NCBI RefSeq assembly: GCF_003751305.1
Contig: NZ_RJKV01000001.1
Coordinates: 849,586 to 913,585, forward strand
Reading direction: 5' to 3'
Source of the DNA: Stenotrophomonas rhizophila
GTDB taxonomy: Bacteria > Pseudomonadota > Gammaproteobacteria > Xanthomonadales > Xanthomonadaceae
DNA: 64,000 nt
In this document: one piece after another, positions 20,160-34,797 of the stretch
Layout of the letters: each line of letters begins with the position of its first letter
Position numbering within the stretch: the stretch's first letter is position 1
The notes under the pieces: generated by a model
The model's database searches: none
What the model was told of the DNA's origin: nothing
The model's input: only the letters and a program-made list of their open reading frames with translations
Position numbers and translations under genes: made by a program

Positions 20160-20370
20160 GCGCTTCGCGCTGACGCTTCCCCACGGTTTGCGCGGCAAAC
20201 CGTGGGCCCCGCTCACCCTCTCCTCCACATCCCCGCGCCTGTCGGCGCGCCCCCTTGAACTCCAAGGGGGCTCTCCACCAGAGAGACCTGGGGATCTGAA
20301 AAAGTATCCAACATGAGCCCCGGTATCGCGCCGGGGCTCTTCTTTTTATGTGAAGACCGTCATCCGCCCC
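20160..20370. other. Hairpin-rich spacer behind the small secreted protein gene
   Basis: No gene seen. Three strong stem-loops occur in a row: CCACGGTTTG-CGCGG-CAAACCGTGG at 20181-20205, GCCCCCTTG-AACTC-CAAGGGGGC at 20249-20271, and a true terminator at 20315-20347. The first two lack a T-tract and may stabilise RNA ends or be repeat elements. Confidence 0.6.
20315..20347 (+). terminator. Rho-independent terminator before the pyrG unit
   Basis: GAGCCCCGG/CCGGGGCTC stem with a seven-base loop, followed by TTCTTTTT. It should end transcription of the small secreted protein gene before the pyrG promoter. Confidence 0.85.
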
Positions 20371-20399
20371 TTGGGCTGGAGGCCGTCAATCTGTAAACT
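20371..20399 (+). promoter_or_regulatory. Likely sigma-70 promoter of pyrG
   Basis: TTGGGC, a 17-base spacer, then TAAACT. Transcription would start near 20406, leaving a leader of about 270 bases before the pyrG start codon. Confidence 0.45.
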
Positions 20400-20420
20400 A
20401 TGGCTTTCCGGGAGTAGTGC

Positions 20421-22342
<1,922 letters not shown>

Positions 22343-22409
22343 TCGCCGCCTCATTAATCACCCACGGCGGCTGGCCTGGCCAGCGTTCGCCGGACAACAA
22401 GGAAATGCC

Positions 22410-23240
22410 ATGAAACTGTGTGGATTCGACGTCGGGCTGGACCAGCCCCTGTTCCTGATCGCCGGCCCGTGTGTGATCGAGTCGATGCAGCTGCAGCTGG
22501 ACGTGGCGGGCAAGTTGAAGGAAATCACCGATCGCCTCGGCATCAACTTCATCTTCAAGTCGAGCTTCGACAAGGCCAACCGCACCTCGGGCACCGCCTT
22601 CCGCGGTCCGGGCATGGAAGAAGGCCTGAAGGTCCTGGCCGAAGTGAAGAAGCAGATCGGCGTGCCGGTGCTGACCGACGTACACGAATACACCCCGATG
22701 GACGAAGTGGCCTCGGTGGTGGACGTGCTGCAGACCCCGGCGTTCCTGGTGCGACAGACCGACTTCATCACCAAGGTGTGCGCGACCGGCAAGCCGGTGA
22801 ACATCAAGAAGGGTCAGTTCCTGTCCCCGTGGGACATGAAGCCTGTCGTGGAGAAGGCCAAGGCCACCGGCAACCAGGACATCATGGTCTGCGAGCGCGG
22901 TGCCAGCTTCGGCTACAACAACCTGGTCAGCGACATGCGCTCGCTGTCGGTGATGCGCGATACCGGCTGCCCGGTCGTGTTCGATGCCACCCATTCGGTA
23001 CAGCTGCCGGGCGGGCAGGGCAACAGCTCCGGTGGCCAGCGCGAGTTCGTGCCGGTGCTGGCGCGTGCGGCGGTCGCTGTCGGTGTGTCGGGCCTGTTCG
23101 CCGAGACCCACCCGGATCCGTCCAAGGCGCTGTCCGATGGCCCCAACGCATGGCCGCTGGACCGCATGGAAGAGCTGCTGGAAACCCTGATGGAGCTCGA
23201 CGCGGTCACCAAGAAGCACGGGTTCTCGCGCTTCGCATGA
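22410..23240 (+). CDS. kdsA: 3-deoxy-8-phosphooctulonate synthase
   Basis: A 276-residue cytosolic enzyme that condenses phosphoenolpyruvate with arabinose 5-phosphate to Kdo-8-phosphate for lipopolysaccharide. Recognisable blocks are [25 protein letters not shown] and [19 protein letters not shown]. The N-terminal AGPCVIES has Cys21 where the E. coli enzyme has Asn, the mark of the metal-dependent class II. The ATG at 22410 has AAGGAAA upstream. Its stop overlaps the next start (ATGATG). Confidence 0.97.
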   Translation: MKLCGFDVGLDQPLFLIAGPCVIESMQLQLDVAGKLKEITDRLGINFIFKSSFDKANRTSGTAFRGPGMEEGLKVLAEVKKQIGVPVLTDVHEYTPMDEVASVVDVLQTPAFLVRQTDFITKVCATGKPVNIKKGQFLSPWDMKPVVEKAKATGNQDIMVCERGASFGYNNLVSDMRSLSVMRDTGCPVVFDATHSVQLPGGQGNSSGGQREFVPVLARAAVAVGVSGLFAETHPDPSKALSDGPNAWPLDRMEELLETLMELDAVTKKHGFSRFA

Positions 23241-23625
23241 TGGGTGACGTTCCGGCGTCACCCGCGGTGCGCCGCGGCTGGCGTGGCTGGGCCTGGGGCT
23301 GGATCGCGCTGGGCGCGGCGATCGCGGTCTGGTGCGGGGTGTTCCTGCAGGTCGTGCTGATGTTCGCCAGCGTCGGTTCGCCCGGCGATGGCGACAACGC
23401 ATTGCGCTCGGTGATGCCGATGCTGCTGGTGACGCTGTCGCTGACCGGCACCGCCGCGCTGTCCTGTGTGATCGCCAGCGTGCTGGCGTTCCGGCTGCGC
23501 CGGCAACCGGCCGGTGGCGGCGTCGCGCTGGCATTGCTGGCGTTGCTGCTGGTGGTGTTGGTGATCCCGTCGCTGGTTCCGAGCAACTCCAGTGTGGTTG
23601 GCAGGCTGTCCGCGCCCACGCCGAT

Positions 23626-23653
<28 letters not shown>
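23237..23653 (+). CDS. Three-helix membrane protein of unknown function
   Basis: A 138-residue hydrophobic protein overlapping the end of kdsA by four bases, so very likely translated with it. Three membrane helices are evident at about residues 19-43, 59-84 and 94-113, with short charged loops and a polar C-terminus. No family recognised. The eno promoter lies within its last codons. Confidence 0.7.
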
Positions 23654-25009
<1,356 letters not shown>

Positions 25010-25013
25010 TCCC

Positions 25014-25364
25014 ATGCGCAACTGGCGCTGGCTGCTGCTGGTGCTCGCGCTGCTGCTCGCATGGCTGCAGTACCGCTTCTGGTTTGGACCGGGCAACTCG
25101 GGCGAAGTGATGATGCTCGAGGCCCAGGTCGAGAACCAGAAGCGGGACAACGCCGGCCTGCAGCAGCGCAACGATGCGCTCGCTGCGGAGGTCAAGGACC
25201 TCAAGGAAGGCGAGGCCGCCATCGAAGAACGCGCGCGCAGCGAGCTGGGCATGATCAAGCCCGGCGAGAAGTTCTACCGCGTGGTCGAAGACGCGCCGGT
25301 ACCGCCGCCGCGTGCGCCGACGGCCGTCACCGATGCGGATGCGCCACACCAGGATGTGCCCTGA
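25014..25364 (+). CDS. ftsB: Cell division protein FtsB
   Basis: A 116-residue bitopic division protein that forms a complex with FtsL and FtsQ and helps activate FtsWI. A short cytosolic tail is followed by one membrane helix (about residues 5-20) and a periplasmic coiled coil (about 28-72) with the [23 protein letters not shown] motif. The C-terminal tail is Pro-rich. The eno-ftsB-ispD-ispF order is the classical one. Its stop overlaps the ispD start (TGATG). Confidence 0.95.
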   Translation: MRNWRWLLLVLALLLAWLQYRFWFGPGNSGEVMMLEAQVENQKRDNAGLQQRNDALAAEVKDLKEGEAAIEERARSELGMIKPGEKFYRVVEDAPVPPPRAPTAVTDADAPHQDVP

Positions 25365-26059
25365 TGGCGGGCATCTGGGCGGTGGTGCCTGCTGCTGGCC
25401 GTGGCACCCGCTTCGGCGGGCCCACGCCCAAGCAGTATCTGCTGGCCGGCGACCGCGTGTTGCTGGCCCATACTCTCGAGGCGCTGCTCTCGCACCCGGT
25501 CGTGGCCGGGGTGATGGTGGTGGTCGCCGAGAACGACGCCGACTGGCCGGGCTGGCAGTCACTGGCGGACAAACCCATCCTGACCTGCATCGGCGGTACG
25601 ACACGCGCCGGCTCGGTGCTGGCCGGCCTGCATGCGTTGCCCGATGACGTGCGCGCCGATGATTTCGTGCTGGTGCACGACGCCGCACGCCCGAACCTGG
25701 CCGCTGCCGATCTCGGTCGCCTGCTGGAAGTCGGCCGTGCCGACCCGGTCGGGGCGATCCTGGCCGCGCCCGTGCGCGACACGCTCAAGCGTGCCGGCGA
25801 TGACGGCGGTATCGATGCCACCGAGCCGCGTGAACGCCTGTGGCGTGCGCTGACCCCGCAGCTGTTCCGCCGCTACCAGTTGGCGCGCGCGCTGCAGGAG
25901 GCGGCCGACGCCGGCGTGGAGGTCACCGACGAGGCCATGGCCATGGAGCGCCAGGGGCTGCGCCCGCTGCTGGTGGAAGGCAGCGAAGACAACTTCAAGG
26001 TCACCACCCCGGCTGACCTGTCCCGTTTCGAATTCGTGTTGTCGCGTCGCGACCCCTGA
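25364..26059 (+). CDS. ispD: 2-C-methyl-D-erythritol 4-phosphate cytidylyltransferase
   Basis: A 231-residue enzyme joining CTP to methylerythritol phosphate in the non-mevalonate isoprenoid pathway. The CTP-binding [18 protein letters not shown] is at about residues 8-25, VHDAARP in the middle and [12 protein letters not shown] near 185. Start at 25364 overlaps ftsB by one base; longer frames upstream would lie inside ftsB. It works directly before IspE and IspF; ispF is next door. Confidence 0.97.
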   Translation: MAGIWAVVPAAGRGTRFGGPTPKQYLLAGDRVLLAHTLEALLSHPVVAGVMVVVAENDADWPGWQSLADKPILTCIGGTTRAGSVLAGLHALPDDVRADDFVLVHDAARPNLAAADLGRLLEVGRADPVGAILAAPVRDTLKRAGDDGGIDATEPRERLWRALTPQLFRRYQLARALQEAADAGVEVTDEAMAMERQGLRPLLVEGSEDNFKVTTPADLSRFEFVLSRRDP

Positions 26060-26096
26060 CGTCCGCACGCACCGCACCCAACCGCAGGTTCTTGCA

Positions 26097-26594
26097 ATGA
26101 CCACGCCCCAGTTTCCTCCCTTCCGCATCGGACAGGGCTACGACGTCCATGCCTTCGGCGAGGGCGACCACATCATGCTCGGCGGTATCCGCGTCGCGCA
26201 CAGCTGCGGCGTGCTTGCGCACAGCGACGGCGATGTGATCCTGCATGCGCTGTGCGATGCGATGCTCGGTGCGCTGGCACTGGGCGACATCGGCGTGCAT
26301 TTCCCGCCGACCGACATGCGCTGGAAGGGCGCGGACAGCGCGCACCTGCTGGATCATTGCAACGGGCTGCTGCGCGAGCGCGGCTGGCAGGTCGGCAATA
26401 CCGACATCACCGTGATCTGCGAGCGGCCCAAGGTCGGTCCGCACGCGCTGGCCATGCGTGAGCGCATCGCTGGCGTGCTCGGCATTGCGTTGGACTGCGT
26501 GAGCGTGAAGGCCACCACGTCCGAGAAGCTGGGCTTCACCGGCCGCAGCGAGGGCATCGCCGCCCAGGCCAGCGTGCTGTTGGTGGCCCTGTGA
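26097..26594 (+). CDS. ispF: 2-C-methyl-D-erythritol 2,4-cyclodiphosphate synthase
   Basis: A 165-residue homotrimeric zinc enzyme closing the cyclodiphosphate ring in the same isoprenoid pathway as IspD. The metal ligands are in GYDVHAF (Asp, His) and the His of [19 protein letters not shown]. The C-terminal signature is [20 protein letters not shown]. It overlaps truD by four bases. Confidence 0.97.
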   Translation: MTTPQFPPFRIGQGYDVHAFGEGDHIMLGGIRVAHSCGVLAHSDGDVILHALCDAMLGALALGDIGVHFPPTDMRWKGADSAHLLDHCNGLLRERGWQVGNTDITVICERPKVGPHALAMRERIAGVLGIALDCVSVKATTSEKLGFTGRSEGIAAQASVLLVAL

Positions 26595-27634
26595 TCCCGT
26601 TGCCGCTGGCGTTCGGTGCGCCGCTGCTCAGCGCGAAGATCCGCACCACGCCCGAGGATTTCCAGGTCGACGAACTGCCGGCGTTCGAGCCGAGCGGCGA
26701 GGGCGAGCACCTGCTGTTGACGATCCGCAAGCGCGGGGCGAACACGGTGCACGTGGCCAAGGTGCTGGCCAAGTGGGCCGGCCTGCCGGACATGGCGGTC
26801 AGCTACGCGGGCATGAAGGATCGCCACGCGGTCACCACGCAGCGCTTCAGCGTGCACCTGCCCAAGCGCGTGGCGCCGGATCCGGCGCTGCTGGCCTCGG
26901 ATGAGATCGAGGTGGTCGAGTCGACCTGGCACAACCGCAAGCTGCAGCGCGGTGCGCTGGCTGGCAACCGCTTCAAGCTGGTGCTGCGCGATGTGCGCGG
27001 CGATGCCGCGGCCATCGAAGAGCGCCTGTCCCATATCGCCTCGCGCGGCCTGCCGAACTGGTTCGGTGAGCAGCGCTTCGGTCGCGATGGTGGCAACGTA
27101 CCGGCCGCACTGGCGATGTTCGGTGGCCGCCGCATGCGGCCCGATCAGCGCTCGCTGCTGCTCTCGGCCGCGCGCTCTGCACTGTTCAACCAGGTGCTGG
27201 CGGCGCGCGTGGAGCAGGGCAACTGGGACACCCCGCTGGACGGCGAGGTCTGGATGCTCGATGGCAGCCGCAGTGTCTTCGGCCCGGAGCCGTGGACCGA
27301 TCTGCTGGCCGATCGCCTCGGTCGCTTCGACATCCACCCCAGCGGCCCGTTGTGGGGCGAGGGTGAGCTGCGCAGCACCGGTGCCGCCGCGGAGCTGGAG
27401 CTGGGCGCCGTCGCCGATGAACAGTCGCTTGCACTGCGTGCCGGCCTGGAAAGCGCCCGCCTGAAGCAGGAACGGCGCGCGCTGCGTCTGCGTCCGGCCA
27501 TGCTGCAGCACCAGTGGCTGGCCCCGGACGTGCTGGAACTGAGCTTCGCGCTGCCGCCGGGCTGCTATGCCACGGCGGTGCTGCACGAGCTGGGTCCGGT
27601 GGACGACGCCAGCCAGGCCGCACCGGAGGCATAG
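26591..27634 (+). CDS. truD: tRNA pseudouridine(13) synthase
   Basis: A 347-residue enzyme that makes pseudouridine 13 in tRNA-Glu. The catalytic Asp lies in the family motif [17 protein letters not shown] (about residues 74-90). [14 protein letters not shown] marks the catalytic domain, and the TRUD insertion domain follows. It overlaps ispF (ATGA-type), as in E. coli ispDF-truD-surE. Here surE is separated from it by a convergent smr gene. Confidence 0.95.
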   Translation: MIPLPLAFGAPLLSAKIRTTPEDFQVDELPAFEPSGEGEHLLLTIRKRGANTVHVAKVLAKWAGLPDMAVSYAGMKDRHAVTTQRFSVHLPKRVAPDPALLASDEIEVVESTWHNRKLQRGALAGNRFKLVLRDVRGDAAAIEERLSHIASRGLPNWFGEQRFGRDGGNVPAALAMFGGRRMRPDQRSLLLSAARSALFNQVLAARVEQGNWDTPLDGEVWMLDGSRSVFGPEPWTDLLADRLGRFDIHPSGPLWGEGELRSTGAAAELELGAVADEQSLALRAGLESARLKQERRALRLRPAMLQHQWLAPDVLELSFALPPGCYATAVLHELGPVDDASQAAPEA

Positions 27635-27660
27635 AGCCACGCCATGCGGGTGTGCGGGTG
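27632..27660. repeat. Decayed SMAG-like element after truD
   Basis: TAGAGCCACGCCATGCGGGTG overlapping the truD stop resembles the TAGAGCCACGCCATGCGTGG repeats at 41646 and 41695. The right arm has diverged, so the palindrome is imperfect. Confidence 0.4.
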
Positions 27661-27663
27661 GCG

Positions 27664-28203
27664 CTACCGGTTCGCCAGCAGCACCAGCACCGCGCCCGTC
27701 CCGCCTTGGCCGGCGGGCGCGGAATGAAACGCCAGCACATCGTTGCGCAGGCGCAGCAAGCGATCGACCAGATTCTTCAACACCGGTGCGCCGCCATCGG
27801 ACTGCAGCCCCTTGCCGTGGATGATGCGCACGCAACCGTACTCATGGGCATGCGCTTCCACCAGGAACTGCCGGACCAGCGCCTCGGCCTGGGCCACGGT
27901 TGCACCATGCAGGTCCAGTTCGTCCTGCACGGAATACTGGCCGCGCTTGAGCCGCTGGAACATCCGCGGCGGCAGATTCTCACGCCGGTAGCTCGCCGTA
28001 TCGCCAGCCTCCAGAGGGCTGCTGTCGCGCAGCAGCCGGGCGAACTCCCCGCGCGCCTCCTGTTCATCCTGCTCGGCCATCCGCGCGCGCGGCTTCGGCC
28101 GCGGCGTGGCCGGCGGCGGGGTGACCACCTTGCGCAGGGGCGTGACCTCGCCGATTGCGGCCCGGAACAGGGCAGCGGGATCTTCGTCTTCAGGATGTGA
28201 CAT
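27664..28203 (-). CDS. Smr (MutS2 C-terminal) domain protein
   Basis: A 179-residue protein with a charged, Pro-rich N-terminal half and a C-terminal Smr domain (about residues 95-178). The domain signatures LDLHGATVAQAEALV and RIIHGKGLQSDGGAPVLKN are present. Stand-alone Smr proteins such as E. coli SmrA/SmrB are endonucleases; SmrB cuts mRNA at collided ribosomes. Which role applies here is not clear. The gene runs against truD and surE, breaking the usual truD-surE adjacency. Confidence 0.88.
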   Translation of the reverse strand: MSHPEDEDPAALFRAAIGEVTPLRKVVTPPPATPRPKPRARMAEQDEQEARGEFARLLRDSSPLEAGDTASYRRENLPPRMFQRLKRGQYSVQDELDLHGATVAQAEALVRQFLVEAHAHEYGCVRIIHGKGLQSDGGAPVLKNLVDRLLRLRNDVLAFHSAPAGQGGTGAVLVLLANR

Positions 28204-28389
28204 GCGTACAGCCTAATGGGCAGGAGGGGCGATGCCTACCGTTATCGGGGTAGGACGATCTGTCCGCTTGCGGCACAATAGCTGACGCACTTGCGCGGTC
28301 GTCATTCCCCGGAAGGGGCAGGGCCACCGCCGCCAACAGTGGGAAGTGATGGAATCGAAGTCTTGAAAAATCAAGCGGTTAAATCGCAG

Positions 28390-29169
28390 ATGCGGATTCT
28401 GGTCAGCAACGACGACGGTGTCGATGCGCCGGGCATCAAGATGCTCGCCACGGTATTGCGTGACGCTGGTCATGAAGTGACCGTGGTCGCGCCGGATCGT
28501 GATCGGTCCGGTGCCAGCAATTCGCTGACTCTGGACCTGCCGATCCGCATGAAGCGCATCGACCACTACACCTGCTCGGTGGCCGGCACGCCCACCGACT
28601 GCGTGCATCTGGCCTTGACCGGCATGCTCGAGTACGAGCCGGACATGGTGGTGTCGGGCATCAACAATGCGGCCAACCTCGGCGACGACGTCATCTATTC
28701 CGGCACCGTTTCGGCGGCGATGGAGGGGCGTTTCCTCGGGCTGCCGGCGGTGGCCATGTCACTGGTGACGCACAACCACGAGCCGCGCCATTTCGAGACC
28801 GCCGCGCGCGCCGCGGTCGAGATCGTGACCCGCCTCAAAGCCGATCCGCTGCCCGCCGACACCATCCTCAACGTCAACGTGCCGGACCTGCCGTGGAGCG
28901 AGGTGCGTGGTTTTGAAGTGACCCGCCTGGGCAACCGGCATCGCGCCGAAGGCTGCATCGCCCAGCGCGACCCGCGCGGCAACCAGGTGTTCTGGATAGG
29001 CCCTGCCGGGCGCGAGCAGGATTCGGGCCCCGGCACGGATTTCCATGCCGTGCGCAACGGCTACATCTCGATCACCCCGATCCAGGTCGACCTCACCCGC
29101 TACCAGGCGCTGGAGAAGGTGGCCAGCTGGGTCGGGGGGCTGACCGCCGCACTGGATCGACCGGCATGA
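28390..29169 (+). CDS. surE: 5'/3'-nucleotidase SurE
   Basis: A 259-residue metal-dependent nucleoside monophosphate phosphatase linked to stationary-phase survival. The metal-binding [11 protein letters not shown] lies at residues 5-15, followed by [13 protein letters not shown] and [23 protein letters not shown]. Start chosen at the ATG giving [10 protein letters not shown], the standard N-terminus. The stop overlaps pcm. Confidence 0.97.
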   Translation: MRILVSNDDGVDAPGIKMLATVLRDAGHEVTVVAPDRDRSGASNSLTLDLPIRMKRIDHYTCSVAGTPTDCVHLALTGMLEYEPDMVVSGINNAANLGDDVIYSGTVSAAMEGRFLGLPAVAMSLVTHNHEPRHFETAARAAVEIVTRLKADPLPADTILNVNVPDLPWSEVRGFEVTRLGNRHRAEGCIAQRDPRGNQVFWIGPAGREQDSGPGTDFHAVRNGYISITPIQVDLTRYQALEKVASWVGGLTAALDRPA

Positions 29170-29843
29170 GCCCACGCCTGCGCCTGCAGCCCGAAGCGGT
29201 CGGTATCGGCATGACCTCCCAGCGTGTCCGCGATCGTCTGGTCGACCGCCTGCGCGACGCCGGCATCACCGACGAAGCCACCCTCAATGCGATCCGTGTG
29301 GTGCCGCGTCATCTGTTCATCGATGAAGCGCTGGCCTCGCGCGCTTATGAAGACACCGCGCTGCCGATCGGCCACGGCCAGACCATTTCGCAACCGTGGG
29401 TGGTGGCGCGCATGACCGAAGCAGTGCTGCAGTCCGCGCCGAAGACGGTGCTGGAAGTGGGCACCGGCTCGGGTTACCAGGCCGCCGTGCTGGGCGCGAT
29501 CGGGCTGGAGGTCTACACGGTCGAGCGCATCGGCGATCTGCTGCGCCAGGCGCGCAAGCGCTTCCGCGCGTTGGGCATGAACATCCGCAGCAAGCATGAC
29601 GATGGGCGTGTCGGCTGGGCCGAGCACGGTCCTTACGATGCGATCGTGGTGACCGCGGCCGCACCGGCGCTGGTCGATGCGCTGGTCGAACAGCTCGCCG
29701 TCGGCGGCCGCCTGGTCGCCCCGGTCGGTGGCCCCGGGGCGCAGTCGCTGATCCAGTTGACCCGTCGCGAAGACGGCAGTGTTGAACAGCAGGTATTGGC
29801 ACCGGTCACGTTCGTGCCGTTGCTGTCTGGCATGCTGGACTGA
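29166..29843 (+). CDS. pcm: Protein-L-isoaspartate O-methyltransferase
   Basis: A 225-residue SAM-dependent repair enzyme that methylates isoaspartyl residues in damaged proteins. Visible motifs are [32 protein letters not shown] (active site; read here in parts around residues 45-75) and [13 protein letters not shown] (SAM loop, about 97-109). It overlaps surE by four bases, the conserved surE-pcm pair. Confidence 0.96.
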   Translation: MSPRLRLQPEAVGIGMTSQRVRDRLVDRLRDAGITDEATLNAIRVVPRHLFIDEALASRAYEDTALPIGHGQTISQPWVVARMTEAVLQSAPKTVLEVGTGSGYQAAVLGAIGLEVYTVERIGDLLRQARKRFRALGMNIRSKHDDGRVGWAEHGPYDAIVVTAAAPALVDALVEQLAVGGRLVAPVGGPGAQSLIQLTRREDGSVEQQVLAPVTFVPLLSGMLD

Positions 29844-29862
29844 TTCCAAGGAGCGTTGCGTC

Positions 29863-30477
29863 ATGAAGATTTTTGGTCCGCTGTACGAGCGGGCAATGAA
29901 GTGGGCCGCGCACGAGCGCGCCCCGACCTATCTCACCGTCTTGAGTTTCATCGAGGCGATCATCTTCCCGGTAATGCCCGAGGTGATGCTGGCGCCGATG
30001 TGCGTTGCCCAGCCCAAACGCGGCTGGTGGTTCGCCACCCTCAGTCTGACCGGCTCGATGGCCGGTGCGCTGGTGGGTTATGCGCTGGGCCATTTCGCCT
30101 TCGAAGCGCTCAAGCCGGTATTTGCCGCGCTGGGCATGCTGGGCAGCATCGAAGGCGGCATCGCCATCGTGCAGGCCAAAATGGCCGAGTCGCCGTGGGC
30201 GGTGTTCACCTTCCTGGTGCTGGGCGGCTTCATGCCGATCCCGATGAAGGTCTTCACATGGGCATCGGGTATCGTCGGCGTGCCGTTGCCGCAGTATTTC
30301 CTGAGCATGTTGATCGGCCGTGGCAAGCGCGTGTACGTGCTGGCGGCGGTCATTCGTATTGGCGGGCCGCGCGCGGAAGCTGCGCTGCGCCGTTGGATTG
30401 AACCGCTGGGCTGGATCGCGACCGCGCTGGTGGTCGTGCTGGTGGCCTGGCTTGTATGGAGAGCGAAGTTCGCATGA
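29863..30477 (+). CDS. YqaA-family membrane protein
   Basis: A 204-residue integral membrane protein of the YqaA/DedA-like (SNARE-associated) group. Several helices are visible, with the family-type segment FIEAIIFPVMPEVMLAPM and GGFMPIPMKVFTWASGIVGVPL. Such proteins often sit between pcm and nlpD in proteobacteria. AAGGAG lies upstream of the ATG at 29863. It overlaps nlpD by four bases. Function unknown; DedA relatives act in lipid or membrane-potential homeostasis. Confidence 0.85.
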   Translation: MKIFGPLYERAMKWAAHERAPTYLTVLSFIEAIIFPVMPEVMLAPMCVAQPKRGWWFATLSLTGSMAGALVGYALGHFAFEALKPVFAALGMLGSIEGGIAIVQAKMAESPWAVFTFLVLGGFMPIPMKVFTWASGIVGVPLPQYFLSMLIGRGKRVYVLAAVIRIGGPRAEAALRRWIEPLGWIATALVVVLVAWLVWRAKFA

Positions 30478-31256
30478 GTGCTGATCGTTTGAGCAAGGGA
30501 GTGCGCACCGGCGCGCTGCTGCTGGTGGTGTCGGCGCTGAGCGCCTGTGGCACCGCCACCGTGGTGCGGCCTTCGGGCTCGGGCGGCAGTGTGGCCCACA
30601 GCACCCCGCAGACCTCGGTGGCCAAGCCCGGCCAGACCGCTGTCGTCCGTCGTGGCGACACGTTGTATGCACTCGCGCGCATCCACAACATCACCCCGCG
30701 CGATCTGGCCGCGTGGAACGGGCTGGCCGAGCCGTACACGATCTATCCGGGGCAGTCGCTGCGGCTGTTCCCGGGCGGCAGTGGTGGCAGCCCGGCCCGC
30801 GCGCCGACCACCGTGGTCACCGCGCCGCGCCCGGGCAGCACCGCGCCGGCCGCAACCCCGTCGCCGACCACGGCGATCAAGAGCAACATCAGCTGGCGCT
30901 GGCCCGCGGACGGCGCGATCGTCGGCCGTTTCGTCGCCGGTGAGGCGACCAAGCAGGGCGTGGACATCGCCGGCACCAGTGGCCAGCCGGTGCGCGCGAC
31001 GGCCGCTGGCGTGGTGGTGTATTCCGGTGCCGGCCTGGTCGGTTTCGGTGAGTTGATCATCATCAAGCACAGCGACCAGTGGTTGTCGGCGTATGGCCAC
31101 AACCGCAAGCGCCTGGTCAATGAAGGCCAGAGCGTGAAGGCCGGCGAGCAGATCGCGGAGATGGGCCGCACCGGCGCCGCACGCGACATGCTGCACTTCG
31201 AGATCCGCTACAACGGCAAGCCGGTCGACCCGCTGCTGTACCTGCCGCCGAAGTAA
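30474..31256 (+). CDS. nlpD: LysM/LytM-domain lipoprotein NlpD (amidase activator)
   Basis: A 260-residue outer-membrane lipoprotein that activates a septal N-acetylmuramyl-L-alanine amidase. The lipobox is VSALSAC (Cys about residue 25), the LysM domain (VRRGDTLYALARIHNIT) spans about 57-100, then a Thr/Pro-rich linker and a C-terminal LytM (M23) domain. The zinc ligands of active M23 enzymes are partly lost: HxxxD reads KQGVD and the final HxH reads MLH, as expected for a non-enzymatic activator. A strong terminator follows; no rpoS follows. Confidence 0.92.
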   Translation: MSADRLSKGVRTGALLLVVSALSACGTATVVRPSGSGGSVAHSTPQTSVAKPGQTAVVRRGDTLYALARIHNITPRDLAAWNGLAEPYTIYPGQSLRLFPGGSGGSPARAPTTVVTAPRPGSTAPAATPSPTTAIKSNISWRWPADGAIVGRFVAGEATKQGVDIAGTSGQPVRATAAGVVVYSGAGLVGFGELIIIKHSDQWLSAYGHNRKRLVNEGQSVKAGEQIAEMGRTGAARDMLHFEIRYNGKPVDPLLYLPPK

Positions 31257-31261
31257 GAACG

Positions 31262-31289
31262 AAAAAGGCCGCCTCAAGGGCGGCCTTTT
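31262..31289 (+). terminator. Rho-independent terminator after nlpD
   Basis: AAAGGCCGCC-TCAA-GGGCGGCCTTTT stem-loop with A and T tracts, a few bases after the nlpD stop. It also faces the convergent Mth938-like gene. Confidence 0.92.
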
Positions 31290-31308
31290 CTGAACGGAAA
31301 TCCGGATC

Positions 31309-31683
31309 TCACCCCTTCAGGATGAACGCCGCCGCCACCTTGCGACCCTCGCTGGCGAGGATGTTGAAGGTCCGCGCGGCCGCCGGGTTGTTCATTACTT
31401 CCAGGCCGATCCCGCGGGTCAGGCACGCGGCCATGACCGCCGCCGGCGGGAACACCTGGGTGTCGCCCGTGCCCAGCACCACCAGCGCCGGATTCAGCGC
31501 CAGCACCGGCTGCAGGTCTTCCGGGGTCAGCTGGGCGATATCGGCCACCGGCCAGGCTTCGATCAGCGTGTCCGGGGCCAGGATGAAACTGGCGGCCAGG
31601 GTCCGGTCATTCACCTTCGCGCTGCGGCCATCGGCGGCACGCAGGGCGTAGGCGTAGTCGGGGATTTCGTGGCTCAGCTGCAT
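31309..31683 (-). CDS. Mth938-like domain protein (DUF498)
   Basis: A 124-residue protein of the Mth938/DUF498 fold, related to NDUFAF3. Characteristic segments are SFILAPDTLIEAWPV and LVVLGTGDTQVFPP, then GIGLEVMNNPAAARTFNILASEGR. No enzymatic activity is established for bacterial members; mitochondrial relatives assist complex I assembly. Start at 31683 gives the compact domain. It lies downstream of yhbY with a 13-base gap. Confidence 0.85.
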   Translation of the reverse strand: MQLSHEIPDYAYALRAADGRSAKVNDRTLAASFILAPDTLIEAWPVADIAQLTPEDLQPVLALNPALVVLGTGDTQVFPPAAVMAACLTRGIGLEVMNNPAAARTFNILASEGRKVAAAFILKG

Positions 31684-31696
31684 GGGCGTTCCGGGA

Positions 31697-32002
31697 TCAG
31701 CCGCGCGGCAGGACGATCTGGCGCTGTTCCTTGCTCGGGCGGTACAGCACGGCCACGTGGCCGATACGCTGCACCAGCGCGCTCTCGCTGGCACTGACCA
31801 GCTCGGCGATCAGGGCGTCACGGGCGTCGCGGTCTTCGGCGGCAACCTTGACCTTGATCAGCTCGTGGCGCTCCAGCACCTCTTCCAGTTCAGCCAGGAA
31901 GGCCGGTGTCACCCCCTTGCCGCCGATCTGGAGCAGGGCTTTCAGATCATGCGCGTGGCCGCGGAGGAAACGGGTTTGGGAAGAAGTCAGGGCGATAGCC
32001 AT
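31697..32002 (-). CDS. yhbY: YhbY-family RNA-binding protein (CRM domain)
   Basis: A 101-residue CRM-domain protein that associates with pre-50S ribosomal particles in E. coli. The family features are LRGHAHDLKALLQIGGKGVTPAF (GKGG-type loop written here as GGKG) and ELIKVKVAAEDRDAR. It is divergent from rlmE, as in E. coli yhbY-rlmE-ftsH. Probably cotranscribed with the Mth938-like gene. Confidence 0.93.
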   Translation of the reverse strand: MAIALTSSQTRFLRGHAHDLKALLQIGGKGVTPAFLAELEEVLERHELIKVKVAAEDRDARDALIAELVSASESALVQRIGHVAVLYRPSKEQRQIVLPRG

Positions 32003-32067
32003 TCAGGAACAAGCGGTTAACTGGGGCGATCAGGGTATCATGACCTCCCCATCCGACCCGCATCTCA

Positions 32068-32700
32068 ATGGCAACCCGTAGCAAAAGCAGTCAACGCTGG
32101 TTGAAAGAGCACTTCGCCGACCCCTTCGTGAAGAAGGCCCAGGCCGAGGGCATGCGCTCGCGCGCGGCCTACAAGCTGGAGGAGTTGCTGCAGCGTGATC
32201 GGCTGCTGAAGCCGCACATGGTCGTGGTCGACCTGGGCGCCGCCCCGGGCGGCTGGTCCCAGCAGGTCCGCCGCCAGATCGGGGATACCGGCCGGGTGCT
32301 GGCCCTGGACATCCTGGAGATGCCGCCGCTGGCCGGCGTGGAGTTCCTTCACGGTGACTTCAGGGAGCAAGCCGTCCTATCGGAGTTCGAAGCCATGGTG
32401 GGGGATCAGCCGGTAGACCTTGTGCTCTCGGATATGGCCCCCAATAAGAGTGGAATGGACGCGGTGGACCAACCGCGGATGATGCACCTGGCGGAGTTGG
32501 CGTTGGATTTTGCCGACAACCATCTCAAGCCCGGTGGCGCGTTCCTGATCAAGCTGTTCCAGGGCGTGGGCTTTGACGACTACGTGCGCGAAATGCGCCG
32601 CCGGTACGACAAAGTGGTGATCCGCAAGCCTGAAGCGTCCCGCAAGCGCTCGCCCGAGGTGTACGCCTTGGGGCAGGGAAAACGCGCGCAGATCAAGTAA
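32068..32700 (+). CDS. rlmE: 23S rRNA (uridine-2'-O) methyltransferase
   Basis: A 210-residue SAM-dependent enzyme methylating U2552 of 23S rRNA at a late stage of 50S assembly (RrmJ/FtsJ). The catalytic K-D-K-E set falls in [28 protein letters not shown] and KLFQG. It is followed by ftsH, the conserved pair. Start is the first ATG with the usual MATRSKSS beginning. Confidence 0.96.
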   Translation: MATRSKSSQRWLKEHFADPFVKKAQAEGMRSRAAYKLEELLQRDRLLKPHMVVVDLGAAPGGWSQQVRRQIGDTGRVLALDILEMPPLAGVEFLHGDFREQAVLSEFEAMVGDQPVDLVLSDMAPNKSGMDAVDQPRMMHLAELALDFADNHLKPGGAFLIKLFQGVGFDDYVREMRRRYDKVVIRKPEASRKRSPEVYALGQGKRAQIK

Positions 32701-32753
32701 GCTCAACCATACGAATCGCGTCAGGAATTAGAGGAACACCGGAGCCAATGAGG

Positions 32754-34697
<1,944 letters not shown>

Positions 34698-34714
34698 GTG
34701 TTGCCCACGTAAGT

Positions 34715-34748
34715 GACGAAGGCCGGGGAAACCCGGCCTTCGTCGTTT
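34715..34748 (+). terminator. Rho-independent terminator after ftsH
   Basis: GACGAAGGCCGGG-GAA-ACCCGGCCTTCGTC, a long stem, followed by a short T-containing stretch. The stem is strong and the T-tract weak. Confidence 0.8.
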
Positions 34749-34797
34749 CCGGCAGGTCATAATGACGCTCCGTTTTCGTTCCTGTTCTGGAGTCGCC

